Below, one piece after another: positions 16,346 to 24,535 of a DNA stretch of 45,266 bases; position 1 is the first letter of the stretch; each line of letters starts with the position of its first letter. The translations under genes were made by a program, and so were the position numbers. Source of the stretch: Deltaproteobacteria bacterium (lineage in GTDB: Bacteria > Myxococcota_A > UBA9160 > SMWR01); the NCBI GenBank assembly GCA_019313245.1, contig JAFDBP010000172.1:1-45266 (forward strand), written 5' to 3'. The notes under the pieces are model-generated. The model worked only from the letters and a program-made list of their open reading frames with translations. It was not told where the DNA came from and searched no databases.

Positions 16346-18142
16346 TCAGCGCAGCGGCTCGCCGTCGTTCACGCCGCAATTTGCGGAACCAAAGACATTT
16401 TGCGGGTCGACCGCTCGCTTGAGCTGCCGGTTCCACTCCAACATCGGAGCCGACATGATTTCGGGCAGGAACCCCGCGCGCAATTTCCCGACGCCGTGAT
16501 GATGGGACAGCGACCCCCCGCTGCGAAGCACCTCGTCGCGGGCGGCGTGCTCGATCTCGGCGAAGACTTCGCTCGGTCGATCGACGCCCTTGTAGTAATA
16601 GGCGAAGTAGAAATAGATACAGACTCCGGTGTCGTAGAGCTGCGTGACGCGGCAACTGATGAACGGCACGCCGGGCAAGCTGCGCGCCGCGTGCTCTTCG
16701 CGGATCCTGCGATTCACGTTCTGGCAAAGCGTCAGCGCCTGACTCCAGGAGACGGCGGTCTCGAAGGACTCCGCGAGCAGGTAATAATCGATCATGAAGT
16801 CCCGGATGTAGGCAATCGCGAAGGTCAACTCGTAGCCGCGCTTGCCGTTCTCTGCGCCCGCCTTGAATCCGCCGTGTTTGCGGGCGATCCGAAACAGCGC
16901 CGACTCCTGTGCGGCGACTTCCTCCCGGCTGCCTTCGAACAGCAGCGTGCAGGCCACCATCTCATCGGGATCCAGCCCCTTGACGCGGGTGACGTAGAAC
17001 TTTTCGAGCTTGCCCTTCAAGCGCTTCAGGCCGACCGCAGCGGGTTTGAGGGCGCGGCTGAACTGGAATTGCAGGTTGTCGGTCAGCCTCACGCTCGCGG
17101 GCGGAGTGGCCTGCCGCTTCAGTTCGTAGAGGAAGGCAAATCCCGCCTCGAAGTTGCGAAAGACGACGCTCTGGTAGCGCTGGACTTCGGGCAGCGGAAA
17201 CAGTTTTACGGTTGCGTGGGTGATGATGCCCAGATTTCCCTCGGATCCGTACAGACAGCGGCGCAGGTCGACGCCGATCGACTCGCGCGGCGAGACGCCG
17301 GATCGCTCCAGAACACCCGCGGCAGTGACCACGGAAATGTCGAGCACCAGGTCTTCGATGTTTCCGTAGCGGTTCTTCTTCATCCCACTCGCGTGGGTCG
17401 CGATCCATCCGCCGAGCGTCGAAAACTCGATGCTGTCGGGTTCGTGGCCCATCGTGAAGCCGTGCTGCGCCAGGGTATCGGCGATCTCGCGACCGACCGC
17501 GCCGGCTTCGATGCACGCCATCCGGTTCTCGGGATCGATCCAGCGAATTCGATTCATCCGCGAGAGGTCGACGGAGGCGATGACGCGCTCCTCGTCGGCG
17601 GGGCACATGAGCGCCTGCGTGACGTTGGTACCGCCACCGTAGGGGATCAGGCACGCGCTGTGCTCGAGCGCGGCGGCGACCAACGCCTCGACCTGCTCGG
17701 CTCCGTTCGGGTAGACGACGAGATCCGGGATCCGCGCGAGCTGCGCGTGTTTGATCGCGTAGATCTCCTCCTGGGTGTGCCCGTGACCGTGTCGCAGCCG
17801 GTTTTCCGCGTCGGCGCAGATCGCGTCGTCGGGCAGGAACTTCCGCAGCGCGGCGAGAAAATCGGGATTCGCGCGGGGTTGCGGAATGTCGGGCGGGTAT
17901 TGCGAGAGATGGGTTTCGCGCGGATCGAGCGCAACGCCGATCGTTCGGCTCACCCACGGCAGCAGGTCCGGCAACTCGGTACCGGCCAGGTCGTAGCGAT
18001 CGCCGCCCATCTCGACGGCGCCGTCGGCGCGGATCCGGAAGCCGCTGTCCGCAAAGCCCCAGCCGTCGAGCCGCTCGCCGTCCGCCGAGCAGCGCCGCGG
18101 CGGTTCGGGGCAGATCCGTCGGCCGTGGTCGCCTTGACTCAT
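16346..18142 (-). CDS. Alkyl-dihydroxyacetonephosphate synthase-like FAD enzyme
   Basis: A 598-aa FAD-linked oxidase of the PCMH/VAO type closely resembling AGPS, which exchanges the acyl chain of acyl-DHAP for a fatty alcohol to make ether lipids. Visible hallmarks are WGFADSGF near residue 28, PYGGGTNVTQAL (FAD-binding, about 165), PDSIEFSTLGGWIATHASGM (about 230), RDFMIDYYLLAESFET, and HHHGVGKLR (about 543-551), which holds the active-site histidines. AGPS homologues are known in myxobacteria. GAGGA precedes the ATG. It lies 34 bp after hspQ on the same strand and before the sulfatase-like gene, so an envelope-lipid operon is possible. Confidence 0.9.
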   Translation of the reverse strand: MSQGDHGRRICPEPPRRCSADGERLDGWGFADSGFRIRADGAVEMGGDRYDLAGTELPDLLPWVSRTIGVALDPRETHLSQYPPDIPQPRANPDFLAALRKFLPDDAICADAENRLRHGHGHTQEEIYAIKHAQLARIPDLVVYPNGAEQVEALVAAALEHSACLIPYGGGTNVTQALMCPADEERVIASVDLSRMNRIRWIDPENRMACIEAGAVGREIADTLAQHGFTMGHEPDSIEFSTLGGWIATHASGMKKNRYGNIEDLVLDISVVTAAGVLERSGVSPRESIGVDLRRCLYGSEGNLGIITHATVKLFPLPEVQRYQSVVFRNFEAGFAFLYELKRQATPPASVRLTDNLQFQFSRALKPAAVGLKRLKGKLEKFYVTRVKGLDPDEMVACTLLFEGSREEVAAQESALFRIARKHGGFKAGAENGKRGYELTFAIAYIRDFMIDYYLLAESFETAVSWSQALTLCQNVNRRIREEHAARSLPGVPFISCRVTQLYDTGVCIYFYFAYYYKGVDRPSEVFAEIEHAARDEVLRSGGSLSHHHGVGKLRAGFLPEIMSAPMLEWNRQLKRAVDPQNVFGSANCGVNDGEPLR

Positions 18143-18176
18143 CGCGTGGGTCCTCGAGAGCGACTCGCGGCGGTGA

Positions 18177-18503
18177 TCAGTTCGCGGTACGGCTCCGCGG
18201 CACGTAGCGCCCGTCGCGCGATTCGAAGTATTCGTCCACCAGCGGGTGGCGACACGGCAATCCGGATTCGTCGCTGAGCAGGTTCTGCTCCGATACGTAG
18301 GCCTCGTAGGTGGTCTCGTCGTTCTCGGCCAGCAGATGGTAGTAGGGCTGGTCCTTGATCGGTCGAACCGCCTCGGGAATCGAGAGCCACCACTCTTCGG
18401 AGTTCGAGAACTCCGGGTCGACGTCGAATATCACGCCCCGGAACGGATAGAGCCGGTGGCGAACGACGTTGCCAATGGAAAATTTCGCGTTTCGATCTTG
18501 CAC
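18177..18503 (-). CDS. hspQ: HspQ / YccV-like hemimethylated-DNA-binding protein
   Basis: A 108-aa protein of the HspQ family. KFSIGNVVRHRLYPFRGVIFDVDPEF and the DQPYYHLLAENDETTYEAYVSEQNL stretch (quoted separately in the family profile) are typical. In E. coli HspQ is a heat-shock protein implicated in DnaA turnover and as a Lon specificity factor. The start is GTG at 18503, chosen because GGAGG sits 4-5 nt upstream. Its place just before the alkyl-DHAP synthase gene may be only positional. Confidence 0.9.
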   Translation of the reverse strand: MQDRNAKFSIGNVVRHRLYPFRGVIFDVDPEFSNSEEWWLSIPEAVRPIKDQPYYHLLAENDETTYEAYVSEQNLLSDESGLPCRHPLVDEYFESRDGRYVPRSRTAN

Positions 18504-18597
18504 GATTCCTCCCCCTCCCGGGCGCTAAAGATAGGACATCTCGACAGCGACGCCGTGGTTGGACGCGCGGCGGGCGGGATTCGTTCACGCGGCCCAG

Positions 18598-19695
18598 CTA
18601 ACCGCCCGCCCGCGGGCGCACGGGGAGCCGGCGCGAACCCCAATCGCCCGGGCTCGCTTCGAAGACACCCGCGCACCGCGCCCCGCAAGCCGAGCAGAGG
18701 CCGCCCGCGCCGAGGCCCCACTGGGTGAGCGCATAACCGTCGCGGCCGATCAGGCACTCGCCGCATTCGTGGCAGAGCGTGCTGCTGCCGGCCGGGTCGC
18801 GAACGTTCCCCGTGTAGACGTAGCGGATGCCGTGACTTCGAGCGATCTCCCGCGATCGCCGCAGAACCTCGACGGGCGTGCGGTTCCGGTCGAGCATCCG
18901 GTAGTCGGGGTGAAACGCGGTGAAATGCCACGGGACGTCGGGCCCGAGGTTTTCGGCAAACCAGCGGCTCGCCGCGTCGATTTCCGCCTCGGAGTCGTTT
19001 TCACCGGGGATGAGCAGCGTCGTGATCTCGAACCAGACCTCGGTCTCGTGTTTGAGGAATCGCAGCGTCTCGAGCACGGGATCGAGTCGACCCCCGCAAA
19101 CCTTCCGGTAGAAGTCGTCGCTGAACGCCTTCAGATCGATGTTCGCCGCATCCATCGAGGCAAAGAATTCGCGACGCGGCTCGTCGCAGATGTAACCCGC
19201 GGTCACCGCAACCGACTTCAAGCCCAGTTCGCGGCACGCCTGCGCGACATCGACCGCGTATTCCAGAAAGATCACGGGGTCGTTGTAGGTATAGGCGACA
19301 CTGCTGCAACCGTGTGCGCGTGCGGTCTGGGCAATTTCCGCCGGAGATGCGGCGTCGGCCAGCGTGTCGAACTCGCGAGACTTGGAGATGTCCCAGTTTT
19401 GACAGAAGCGACACGAGAGGTTGCAGCCCGCGGTCCCGAACGAGAGCACCGGGGTGCCCGGCAGGAAGTGGTTGAGGGGTTTCTTTTCGATCGGGTCGAC
19501 GCAGAATCCGCTCGAGCGCCCGTAGGTGGTGAGGACGACCTCCTCGCCGCGCCGCGCGCGCACGAAGCACAGCCCGCGCTGGCCATCGAGCATGCGACAG
19601 CCCCTCGGGCAGAGATCGCACTGCAGCTGGCCGTCGTCGAGCCGGTGCCAATAGCGCCCGGATACCTCCGAAGCGATTTCCGCGAGGTCTCCCAT
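18598..19695 (-). CDS. amrS: AmmeMemoRadiSam system radical SAM enzyme
   Basis: A 365-aa radical SAM protein. The N-terminal Cys set CDLCPRGC (26, 29, 33, with Cys43) is followed by the cluster motif CNLSCRFCQ (Cys91, 95, 98), which binds the [4Fe-4S] cluster used to cleave SAM. Further Cys pairs near the C-terminus (CHECGECLIG and CSACGARC) may bind metal or an extra cluster. These features match the AmrS family related to pyruvate formate-lyase activators. The gene is divergent from amrB and amrA, with 98 bp between the starts, completing the three-gene set whose reaction has not been established to my knowledge. GGGGAGGG lies before the ATG. Confidence 0.92.
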   Translation of the reverse strand: MGDLAEIASEVSGRYWHRLDDGQLQCDLCPRGCRMLDGQRGLCFVRARRGEEVVLTTYGRSSGFCVDPIEKKPLNHFLPGTPVLSFGTAGCNLSCRFCQNWDISKSREFDTLADAASPAEIAQTARAHGCSSVAYTYNDPVIFLEYAVDVAQACRELGLKSVAVTAGYICDEPRREFFASMDAANIDLKAFSDDFYRKVCGGRLDPVLETLRFLKHETEVWFEITTLLIPGENDSEAEIDAASRWFAENLGPDVPWHFTAFHPDYRMLDRNRTPVEVLRRSREIARSHGIRYVYTGNVRDPAGSSTLCHECGECLIGRDGYALTQWGLGAGGLCSACGARCAGVFEASPGDWGSRRLPVRPRAGG

Positions 19696-19793
19696 GATCT
19701 CGAAACCCTCCCCGTAGAGGATGCAATGAGCCGCGAGCGTGTCAAACTAGAGGGGTTCGCCGCAGCAGGCGGCCGACAGGCGGTAAAGCCAAG

Positions 19794-20588
19794 ATGAGTT
19801 CGACCCGCGCGCCCGCGGTGGCGGGCTTTTTCTACCCCGAAGGCAGAGCGGAACTCGAGAGCGCGCTGGCGGGTTACCTCGCCGCGGTTCCGCCACCCCC
19901 GAGCGGCGCTGCGACTCCGAAGGCGCTGATCGTCCCCCACGCGGGCTTCGTCTATTCCGGCCCGGTGGCCGCGAGCGGGTACGCGCGAATCGCCGCTCAG
20001 CGGCTGGCGATCCGCCGGGTCGTGCTGCTCGGCCCCTCCCATCGGATTCCGCTGTACGGACTCGCGACTTCGCGCGCGGACGCGTTCGAAACTCCGTTGG
20101 GTGCGGTCCCGCTCGATCGCGAGGCGATCGACCAGATCCTCGATTTCCCCCAGGTACAGATCTTCGAGGCCGCGCATCGCGAGGAACACAGCCTCGAAGT
20201 GCAGCTTCCGTTTCTGCAATACGTGCTCGAAGATTTTGCGCTCGTGCCGCTGTCCGTGGGCGAGGCGGAACCCGAAGAGGTCGGCGAAGTGATCGAGCGC
20301 TTGTGGAACGGACCGGAAACGCTGTTCGTCGTGAGTTCGGATCTCAGCCACTACTACGACTACGAAACGGCCCGCCGCCTCGACAGCGCCACCTCTCGCG
20401 CGATCGAAGCCCTCGACGCCGCAGCCCTGGGGGTGGAATCCGCCTGCGGGCGCGCCCCGGCGCGCGGCCTGTTGGTCGCCGCGAAGCGCCACAAGCTGTC
20501 GGTGGAAACCGTCGATCTGCGCAACTCGGGGGATACCGCGGGCGACAAGGCGCGGGTCGTCGGTTACGGATCCTATGTGTTCAGCTGA
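19794..20588 (+). CDS. amrB: AmmeMemoRadiSam system protein B (Memo family)
   Basis: A 264-aa Memo protein related to extradiol dioxygenases of the LigB class. Candidate metal ligands are His49 in VPHAGFVYSG, His83 in GPSHRIPLYG, and the later HREEHSLEVQLPFLQ and SSDLSHYYDYE motifs, all standard for the family. Human MEMO1 binds iron or copper at the equivalent site. The ATG follows the divergent promoter region shared with amrS. Its 3' end overlaps amrA by 14 nt, which shows the pair is co-translated. Confidence 0.93.
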   Translation: MSSTRAPAVAGFFYPEGRAELESALAGYLAAVPPPPSGAATPKALIVPHAGFVYSGPVAASGYARIAAQRLAIRRVVLLGPSHRIPLYGLATSRADAFETPLGAVPLDREAIDQILDFPQVQIFEAAHREEHSLEVQLPFLQYVLEDFALVPLSVGEAEPEEVGEVIERLWNGPETLFVVSSDLSHYYDYETARRLDSATSRAIEALDAAALGVESACGRAPARGLLVAAKRHKLSVETVDLRNSGDTAGDKARVVGYGSYVFS

Positions 20589-21159
20589 TCGCCCGAACGA
20601 ACGCCAGCGCACGAACTCGGGAAAGGCGCTGCTGCTCGACGTCGCACGGCGGTCGATCGAGTCGGGTCTGCGAACTGGCCAGCCCCTCGCCGTCGATCCC
20701 GACGCCTTCCCGCCCGAACTCGGGCAGCTGCGCGCGACCTTCGTCACGCTCCGCCGCGACGGCGAGCTTCGCGGTTGCGTCGGAGGCCTCGTGGCGTGCC
20801 GCCCGCTCGTCGCGGACGTCGCGCACAGCGCGTACGGGGCGGCCTTTCGCGACAGTCGCTTCCCGGCGCTCGAAGCTCGCGAGCTGGATCGAATCGAGAT
20901 CCACATCTCGATCCTCGGCCCGCTCGAACCCGTTTCGGCCCCCGACGAGAAGGCGCTCCTCGCTGCGATTCGCCCCGGAATCGACGGCCTCGTCGTGCGA
21001 GACGGCGCCCGACAGGGGACTTTTCTGCCCGCGGTCTGGGAGAGCCTCCCCGAGCCGGCGGAGTTCTGGCGCGAACTCAAGCGCAAGGCGGGAATTCCGC
21101 TGGACGCCTGGTCGAGCCGCTGGGAGATCTTCCGCTACACCGTAGAGTCCCTCCCGTGA
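20575..21159 (+). CDS. amrA: AmmeMemoRadiSam system protein A (AMMECR1 family)
   Basis: A 194-aa AMMECR1-domain protein. The near-invariant motif LRGCVGGL is present, with DSRFPALEARELDRIEIHISILGP and the C-terminal EFWRELKRKAG helix typical of the fold. The start chosen is the ATG at 20575, which lies inside the end of amrB; no better Shine-Dalgarno site decides for a later start. The function is unresolved. Genomic pairing with Memo and a radical SAM enzyme implies a three-part modification system. A 227-bp palindromic element begins only 3 bp after the stop codon. Confidence 0.92.
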   Translation: MCSADRPNERQRTNSGKALLLDVARRSIESGLRTGQPLAVDPDAFPPELGQLRATFVTLRRDGELRGCVGGLVACRPLVADVAHSAYGAAFRDSRFPALEARELDRIEIHISILGPLEPVSAPDEKALLAAIRPGIDGLVVRDGARQGTFLPAVWESLPEPAEFWRELKRKAGIPLDAWSSRWEIFRYTVESLP

Positions 21160-21161
21160 CG

Positions 21162-21388
21162 CTAGGAGCTTGACTCAAGACTGTCGTGGTAAGGTCCGAG
21201 CGTCGATGCGCGCTGCTGGCAAGGCGCTCGATTGAGCCCCCCGGAGCCAGATCCAGAGGGTCTGGCGACGAAGCAAAGAGAAGTCGAAGACTTTTCCAGC
21301 TAGCAGCGCTAGGGCGATTGAGAGCAACGCAGCCAGCGGTGATGCAGCGGCGCTCGGCCGGCGCGACAGTCTTGAGTCACGCTCCTAG
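21162..21388. mobile_element. MITE-like palindromic element, 227 bp
   Basis: Terminal inverted repeats of 25 nt (21162-21186 and 21364-21388) match at 24 of 25 positions; each begins CTAGGAGC from the outside. The interior shows further imperfect complementarity (for example CCGAGCG..GCTGGC at 21196-21220 against its partner at 21333-21357), so much of the element could fold into one long hairpin. It has no credible gene. The outer CTAG at both ends could be a target duplication or part of the repeat. The size, long inverted ends and lack of coding capacity fit a non-autonomous element (MITE). It occupies most of the 339-bp gap after amrA; the remaining roughly 110 bp up to the next gene show nothing clear. 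Confidence 0.75.
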
Positions 21389-21498
21389 GCGACGCACCGT
21401 GGAAATTGCGATCCAGCGTCTTCCGGTTCGCGATTTCGTCGGTTAGGATCGGCCGCCTGCAAATTGCGCAAAACCCCTCTCATCTGGGATGAACGCCG

Positions 21499-22581
21499 AT
21501 GACGACCCCCACCAAGATTACCGATGGCAACTTCTTCGAAGATTTTTCGCGAGGCCAGATCTTCCAGCACGCGATTCCCCGGACCGTTACCGAGGGCGAC
21601 CTCGCGGTCTACATCGCGCTGACCGGCGATCGCCGGCCGCTGAACTGCTCGAGCGAGCTCGGGCGCGCGCTCGGCTTCGAGCGGGAGATCGTCCACGATC
21701 TGCTGGTCTTCCACATCGTCTTTGGCAGGGCCGTTCCGGACGTGTCGCTGAATTCACCCGCCAATCTCGGCTACGCAGATGTGCGTTTTGGCGTGCCCGT
21801 ATTTCCCGGCGACACGCTGCGCTCGGAAACCGAGGTCATCGCCAAGCGCGAGACCTCGAAGGGCGACGTCGGCATCGTCTGGGTGCGCACGCGGGGCTAC
21901 AACCAGCACGACGAACTCGTGCTCCACTTCTACCGCTGGGCGATGGTCAACAAGCGAAATCCGGATCAACGCACGGGCGACGATGACTCGCCCGATCTGC
22001 CCGCGCAGGTCGCGGTCGAGGATTTTTCGATTCCCGGCGAACTCAACGTCTCGAGGTTCGATCCCGTGGTGACGGGCGGCAGCGCGTTCTGGGGCGACTA
22101 CGAACCCGGCGAGCGCATCCTGCACCCCCAGGGCATGACGATCGAAGACGCCGAGCACCAGATGGCGACGCGGCTGTATCAGAACACGGCCCGGGTGCAC
22201 TTCAACCACCACACCCAGAAGGACTCTCGACTCGGCAAACGCATCATCTACGGCGGTCACATCATCTCGCTCGCCCACATGATCTCCTACGACGGGCTCG
22301 AGAACGCGCTGCGCATCCTGGCCTTCAATTCGGGCGCCCACGCAAACCCGACCGTGGCCGGTGACACCCTCTACGCGTTCACGGACGTGATCGAGCGGGT
22401 CGAACTCGGCCGGCAGGACCTCGGGGCGCTTCGCCTGAGGCTGATCGGGGTCAAGAACCAGGATCCGAGCCTCGAGCACTTCGAGATCAAAACGAAGGAC
22501 CCCGAGAGCGGGCGCGAGCGCTACGCGTCGAACCTCGTGCTCGACCTCGACTACACGGTCTTGATTCCGAAACGGCCCTGA
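21499..22581 (+). CDS. Double-MaoC hydratase, mesaconyl-CoA hydratase-like
   Basis: A 360-aa protein with two MaoC/hot-dog domains. NFFEDFSRGQIFQHAIPRTV, VHDLLVFHIVFGRAVPDVSL and NLGYADVRFGVPVFPGDTL are very like mesaconyl-CoA (2-methylfumaryl-CoA) hydratase, which interconverts mesaconyl-CoA and beta-methylmalyl-CoA in the ethylmalonyl-CoA and 3-hydroxypropionate pathways. The second domain has RVHFNHHTQKDSRLGKRIIYGGHI. Other members of the family act on related enoyl-CoAs, so the substrate is inferred. No other pathway gene (CoA lyase, crotonyl-CoA carboxylase/reductase) is in the window. The start is ATG at 21499. Confidence 0.85.
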   Translation: MTTPTKITDGNFFEDFSRGQIFQHAIPRTVTEGDLAVYIALTGDRRPLNCSSELGRALGFEREIVHDLLVFHIVFGRAVPDVSLNSPANLGYADVRFGVPVFPGDTLRSETEVIAKRETSKGDVGIVWVRTRGYNQHDELVLHFYRWAMVNKRNPDQRTGDDDSPDLPAQVAVEDFSIPGELNVSRFDPVVTGGSAFWGDYEPGERILHPQGMTIEDAEHQMATRLYQNTARVHFNHHTQKDSRLGKRIIYGGHIISLAHMISYDGLENALRILAFNSGAHANPTVAGDTLYAFTDVIERVELGRQDLGALRLRLIGVKNQDPSLEHFEIKTKDPESGRERYASNLVLDLDYTVLIPKRP

Positions 22582-22721
22582 TCGGCCGCCCGCGGCCGGG
22601 CCCACGCCCCGCATTCGATCGCGCGCCCTTGCCAAACCGCGATCTTTCCGCTGGATTCCCGCGGCCCAAACTGCCACAGTGAGCGGTCGCAGGCAGAGGG
22701 TCCGTCAACGAGGAGCGAGAT

Positions 22722-24293
22722 ATGCCCGAGGGAAGGCGCAAGGGAGCAGGACGTCGCGGACGCGCAGCCCGAATGACCGTGCGCGAGCAGGCCCAGTTCG
22801 AGCGGGCCAGGGTCGTCTGGCCGGGAATTCCGGGCGGCGCCGTCAAGCCGCTGACCGATCGCGAGCTCGAGCGGATCAACGACGGGGCGCTCCAGATCCT
22901 CGAGCGCGTCGGCATGGGTGACGCGAACCCCGAGGTGATCGAAATCGCGCGCGAGAAGGGACTCGCGATCACCGACGACGATCGCATCCTGTTCTCGCGC
23001 TCCTATATCGAAGACATGCTCGCGGGCGCCGCGCGCAACTTCACCCTCTACGGGCGCGAACGCCAGCACGACATGGAGTTGACGGGAACCAAGGTGCACT
23101 TCGGGACCGCGGGTGCCGCGGTCTCCGTGCCGGACCCGAAGACCGGCAAATACCGACCTTCGACGCTGCTCGACGAGTACGACTTCGCGCGGCTCGCCGA
23201 CCGCCTGCCCAACATCCACTGGTTCGGGCGCACCGTGGTGCCGACCGAAATGGAAGGCGGCCTCGACATGGACGTCAACATCACCTACGCGCTCGCGTCC
23301 GGAACCACCAAGCACGTAGGTGCGGGCTTCACGACCGGCGCGGGCGTCGAGGCCGCTGCGAAGATGTTCGACATGATCCTCGGCGGCGAGGGCAAATTCG
23401 CCGAAAAGCCCTGCTGCAGCCTCTACTGCACGGGCATCGTGCCGCCGCTGCGCTACGGCGAACTGAGCCTCGAAGTTGCGAGCGCGGCCGTGCGCGTCGG
23501 CATGCCGATCGACATGATCATCGCCGCGCAGGCGGGTGCGACCGCGCCCGCGGCCCTCGCGGGCGCGCTCGTGCAGACCACCGCGGAAGGCCTCGGCGGC
23601 GTGGCGATGGTGAACCTGCTGAAGCCGGGGCACCCCACCATCTTCAGCAACTGGCCGTTCACCTCGGACCTGCGGACCGGGGCGTTCTCGGGCGGCGGCC
23701 CCGAAGAGGCGCTGCTCAACGCCGCGTCCGCACAGATCGCCAATTACTATGACCTGCCGAGCGGTTGCGCGGCCAGCATGACCGACTCGAAGATTCCGGA
23801 CAATCAAGCGGGTGTGGAAAAAGCCATCAACGCGCTGATGACCGGACTCTCGGGCGCGAACATGATCCACGAGTCCGCGGGCATGCAGGCGAGCCTGCTC
23901 GGTTGCTGCTTCGAGGCGATGGCGATCGACTCGGAGATGCTCGGATTCGTGCTGCGGGTGCTGCGCGGGATCGAGGTGACCGACGAAACGCTCTCGGTCG
24001 ACTTGATCGAAGAAGTCGTCAAGGGCCCCGGGCACTTCCTCGGCAGCGAGCAGACCCTCGGCCTGATGGAGAGCGAGTACATCTACCCCGAACTCGGGGA
24101 CCGGCTCCAGCCGACGCTCTGGGAGGAACTCGGCGGGCAGGACATCCGCGAGCGCGCCAAAGCGAACGTCCAGCGGATCCTCTCCTCCCACTACCCGAGC
24201 TACATCGATCCGGCCGTGGACGCCAAGATCCGAGACGCGTTCAATATCGTGCTCGATCTCGATGCAATGAAGCCCGGCAACGGCCGCTGGTAG
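22722..24293 (+). CDS. MttB-family corrinoid-dependent methyltransferase (no pyrrolysine)
   Basis: A 523-aa member of the trimethylamine methyltransferase superfamily (TIM barrel), expected to pass a methyl group from a quaternary or tertiary amine to a corrinoid protein. GALQILERVGM, FGTAGAAVSVPDPKTG, AQAGATAPAALAGALVQTTAEG and ASMTDSKIPDNQAG are typical. Archaeal MttB reads an internal UAG as pyrrolysine; this frame is full length without any in-frame TAG, so it belongs to the non-Pyl group, which includes glycine betaine, proline betaine and carnitine demethylases. GAGGAGCGAG precedes the ATG. The partner corrinoid protein is at 26556. The exact substrate is unknown. Confidence 0.92.
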   Translation: MPEGRRKGAGRRGRAARMTVREQAQFERARVVWPGIPGGAVKPLTDRELERINDGALQILERVGMGDANPEVIEIAREKGLAITDDDRILFSRSYIEDMLAGAARNFTLYGRERQHDMELTGTKVHFGTAGAAVSVPDPKTGKYRPSTLLDEYDFARLADRLPNIHWFGRTVVPTEMEGGLDMDVNITYALASGTTKHVGAGFTTGAGVEAAAKMFDMILGGEGKFAEKPCCSLYCTGIVPPLRYGELSLEVASAAVRVGMPIDMIIAAQAGATAPAALAGALVQTTAEGLGGVAMVNLLKPGHPTIFSNWPFTSDLRTGAFSGGGPEEALLNAASAQIANYYDLPSGCAASMTDSKIPDNQAGVEKAINALMTGLSGANMIHESAGMQASLLGCCFEAMAIDSEMLGFVLRVLRGIEVTDETLSVDLIEEVVKGPGHFLGSEQTLGLMESEYIYPELGDRLQPTLWEELGGQDIRERAKANVQRILSSHYPSYIDPAVDAKIRDAFNIVLDLDAMKPGNGRW

Positions 24294-24535
24294 CGGGCGG
24301 CGGCAGATCCAGCCCGCCGATCGGGGACGCCAAAACAGCCGTCATCCGCTCCGGATCCGCCGAAAATGGCGCCCAGAGCCGCCTCGGAGCGGCCCCGGAG
24401 CCCAATCCGGAGCTAAAACGCGCTCTGAGGGCCGATTGGCGCTCTTTTGGTCGAATCTGAATCATTCGTCAATACTGACGAATCATTCAAAATAGGATAC
24501 CCTGCGCGCCGGTCCGGTGAAGCAGGAGCAGCGGG
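24294..24535. promoter_or_regulatory. Promoter region of the TetR-Rieske gene
   Basis: This 242-bp gap turns AT-rich towards its 3' end, unlike its surroundings. CTGACG (24475-24480) and TACCCT (24498-24503), spaced 17 bp, are a possible weak -35/-10 pair; the palindromic operator listed separately would cover the -35. CGGAGC occurs three times at 24385, 24396 and 24408 (11- and 12-bp spacing), of unknown meaning. The ribosome site AGGAG lies before the ATG at 24536. Confidence 0.45.
24458..24489. promoter_or_regulatory. 32-bp palindromic operator, probably for the adjacent TetR-type regulator
   Basis: The arms TGAATCATTCGTCA (24458-24471) and TGACGAATCATTCA (24476-24489) are reverse complements at 13 of 14 positions around a 4-nt spacer ATAC. 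Length, symmetry and position 46 bp before a TetR-domain gene are what is expected of an autoregulatory TetR operator. Binding by this protein is inferred. Confidence 0.75.

Noticed and set aside
13858-16422. An 854-codon open frame on the plus strand, antisense to the sulfatase-like gene
   Set aside because: Long antisense frames arise from strong G/C bias at third codon positions. The minus-strand protein has clear domains, while this one has none. The same holds for long antisense frames over 16235-18277, 29232-31070 and 32581-35307.
22722-24293. Pyrrolysine in the MttB homologue
   Set aside because: The frame runs full length with no in-frame TAG before its real stop, so it is a non-pyrrolysine family member.
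24294-24320. A GCGGGC/GCCCGC stem after the MttB gene as an intrinsic terminator
   Set aside because: The loop is long (about 13 nt) and no T-run follows, so a Rho-independent terminator is not supported.
24408-24413. Three CGGAGC hexamers (24385, 24396, 24408) as a binding array or CRISPR-like repeat
   Set aside because: The units are too short and GC-rich to stand out from background, and there are no spacer-repeat units. No CRISPR array was seen anywhere in the window.
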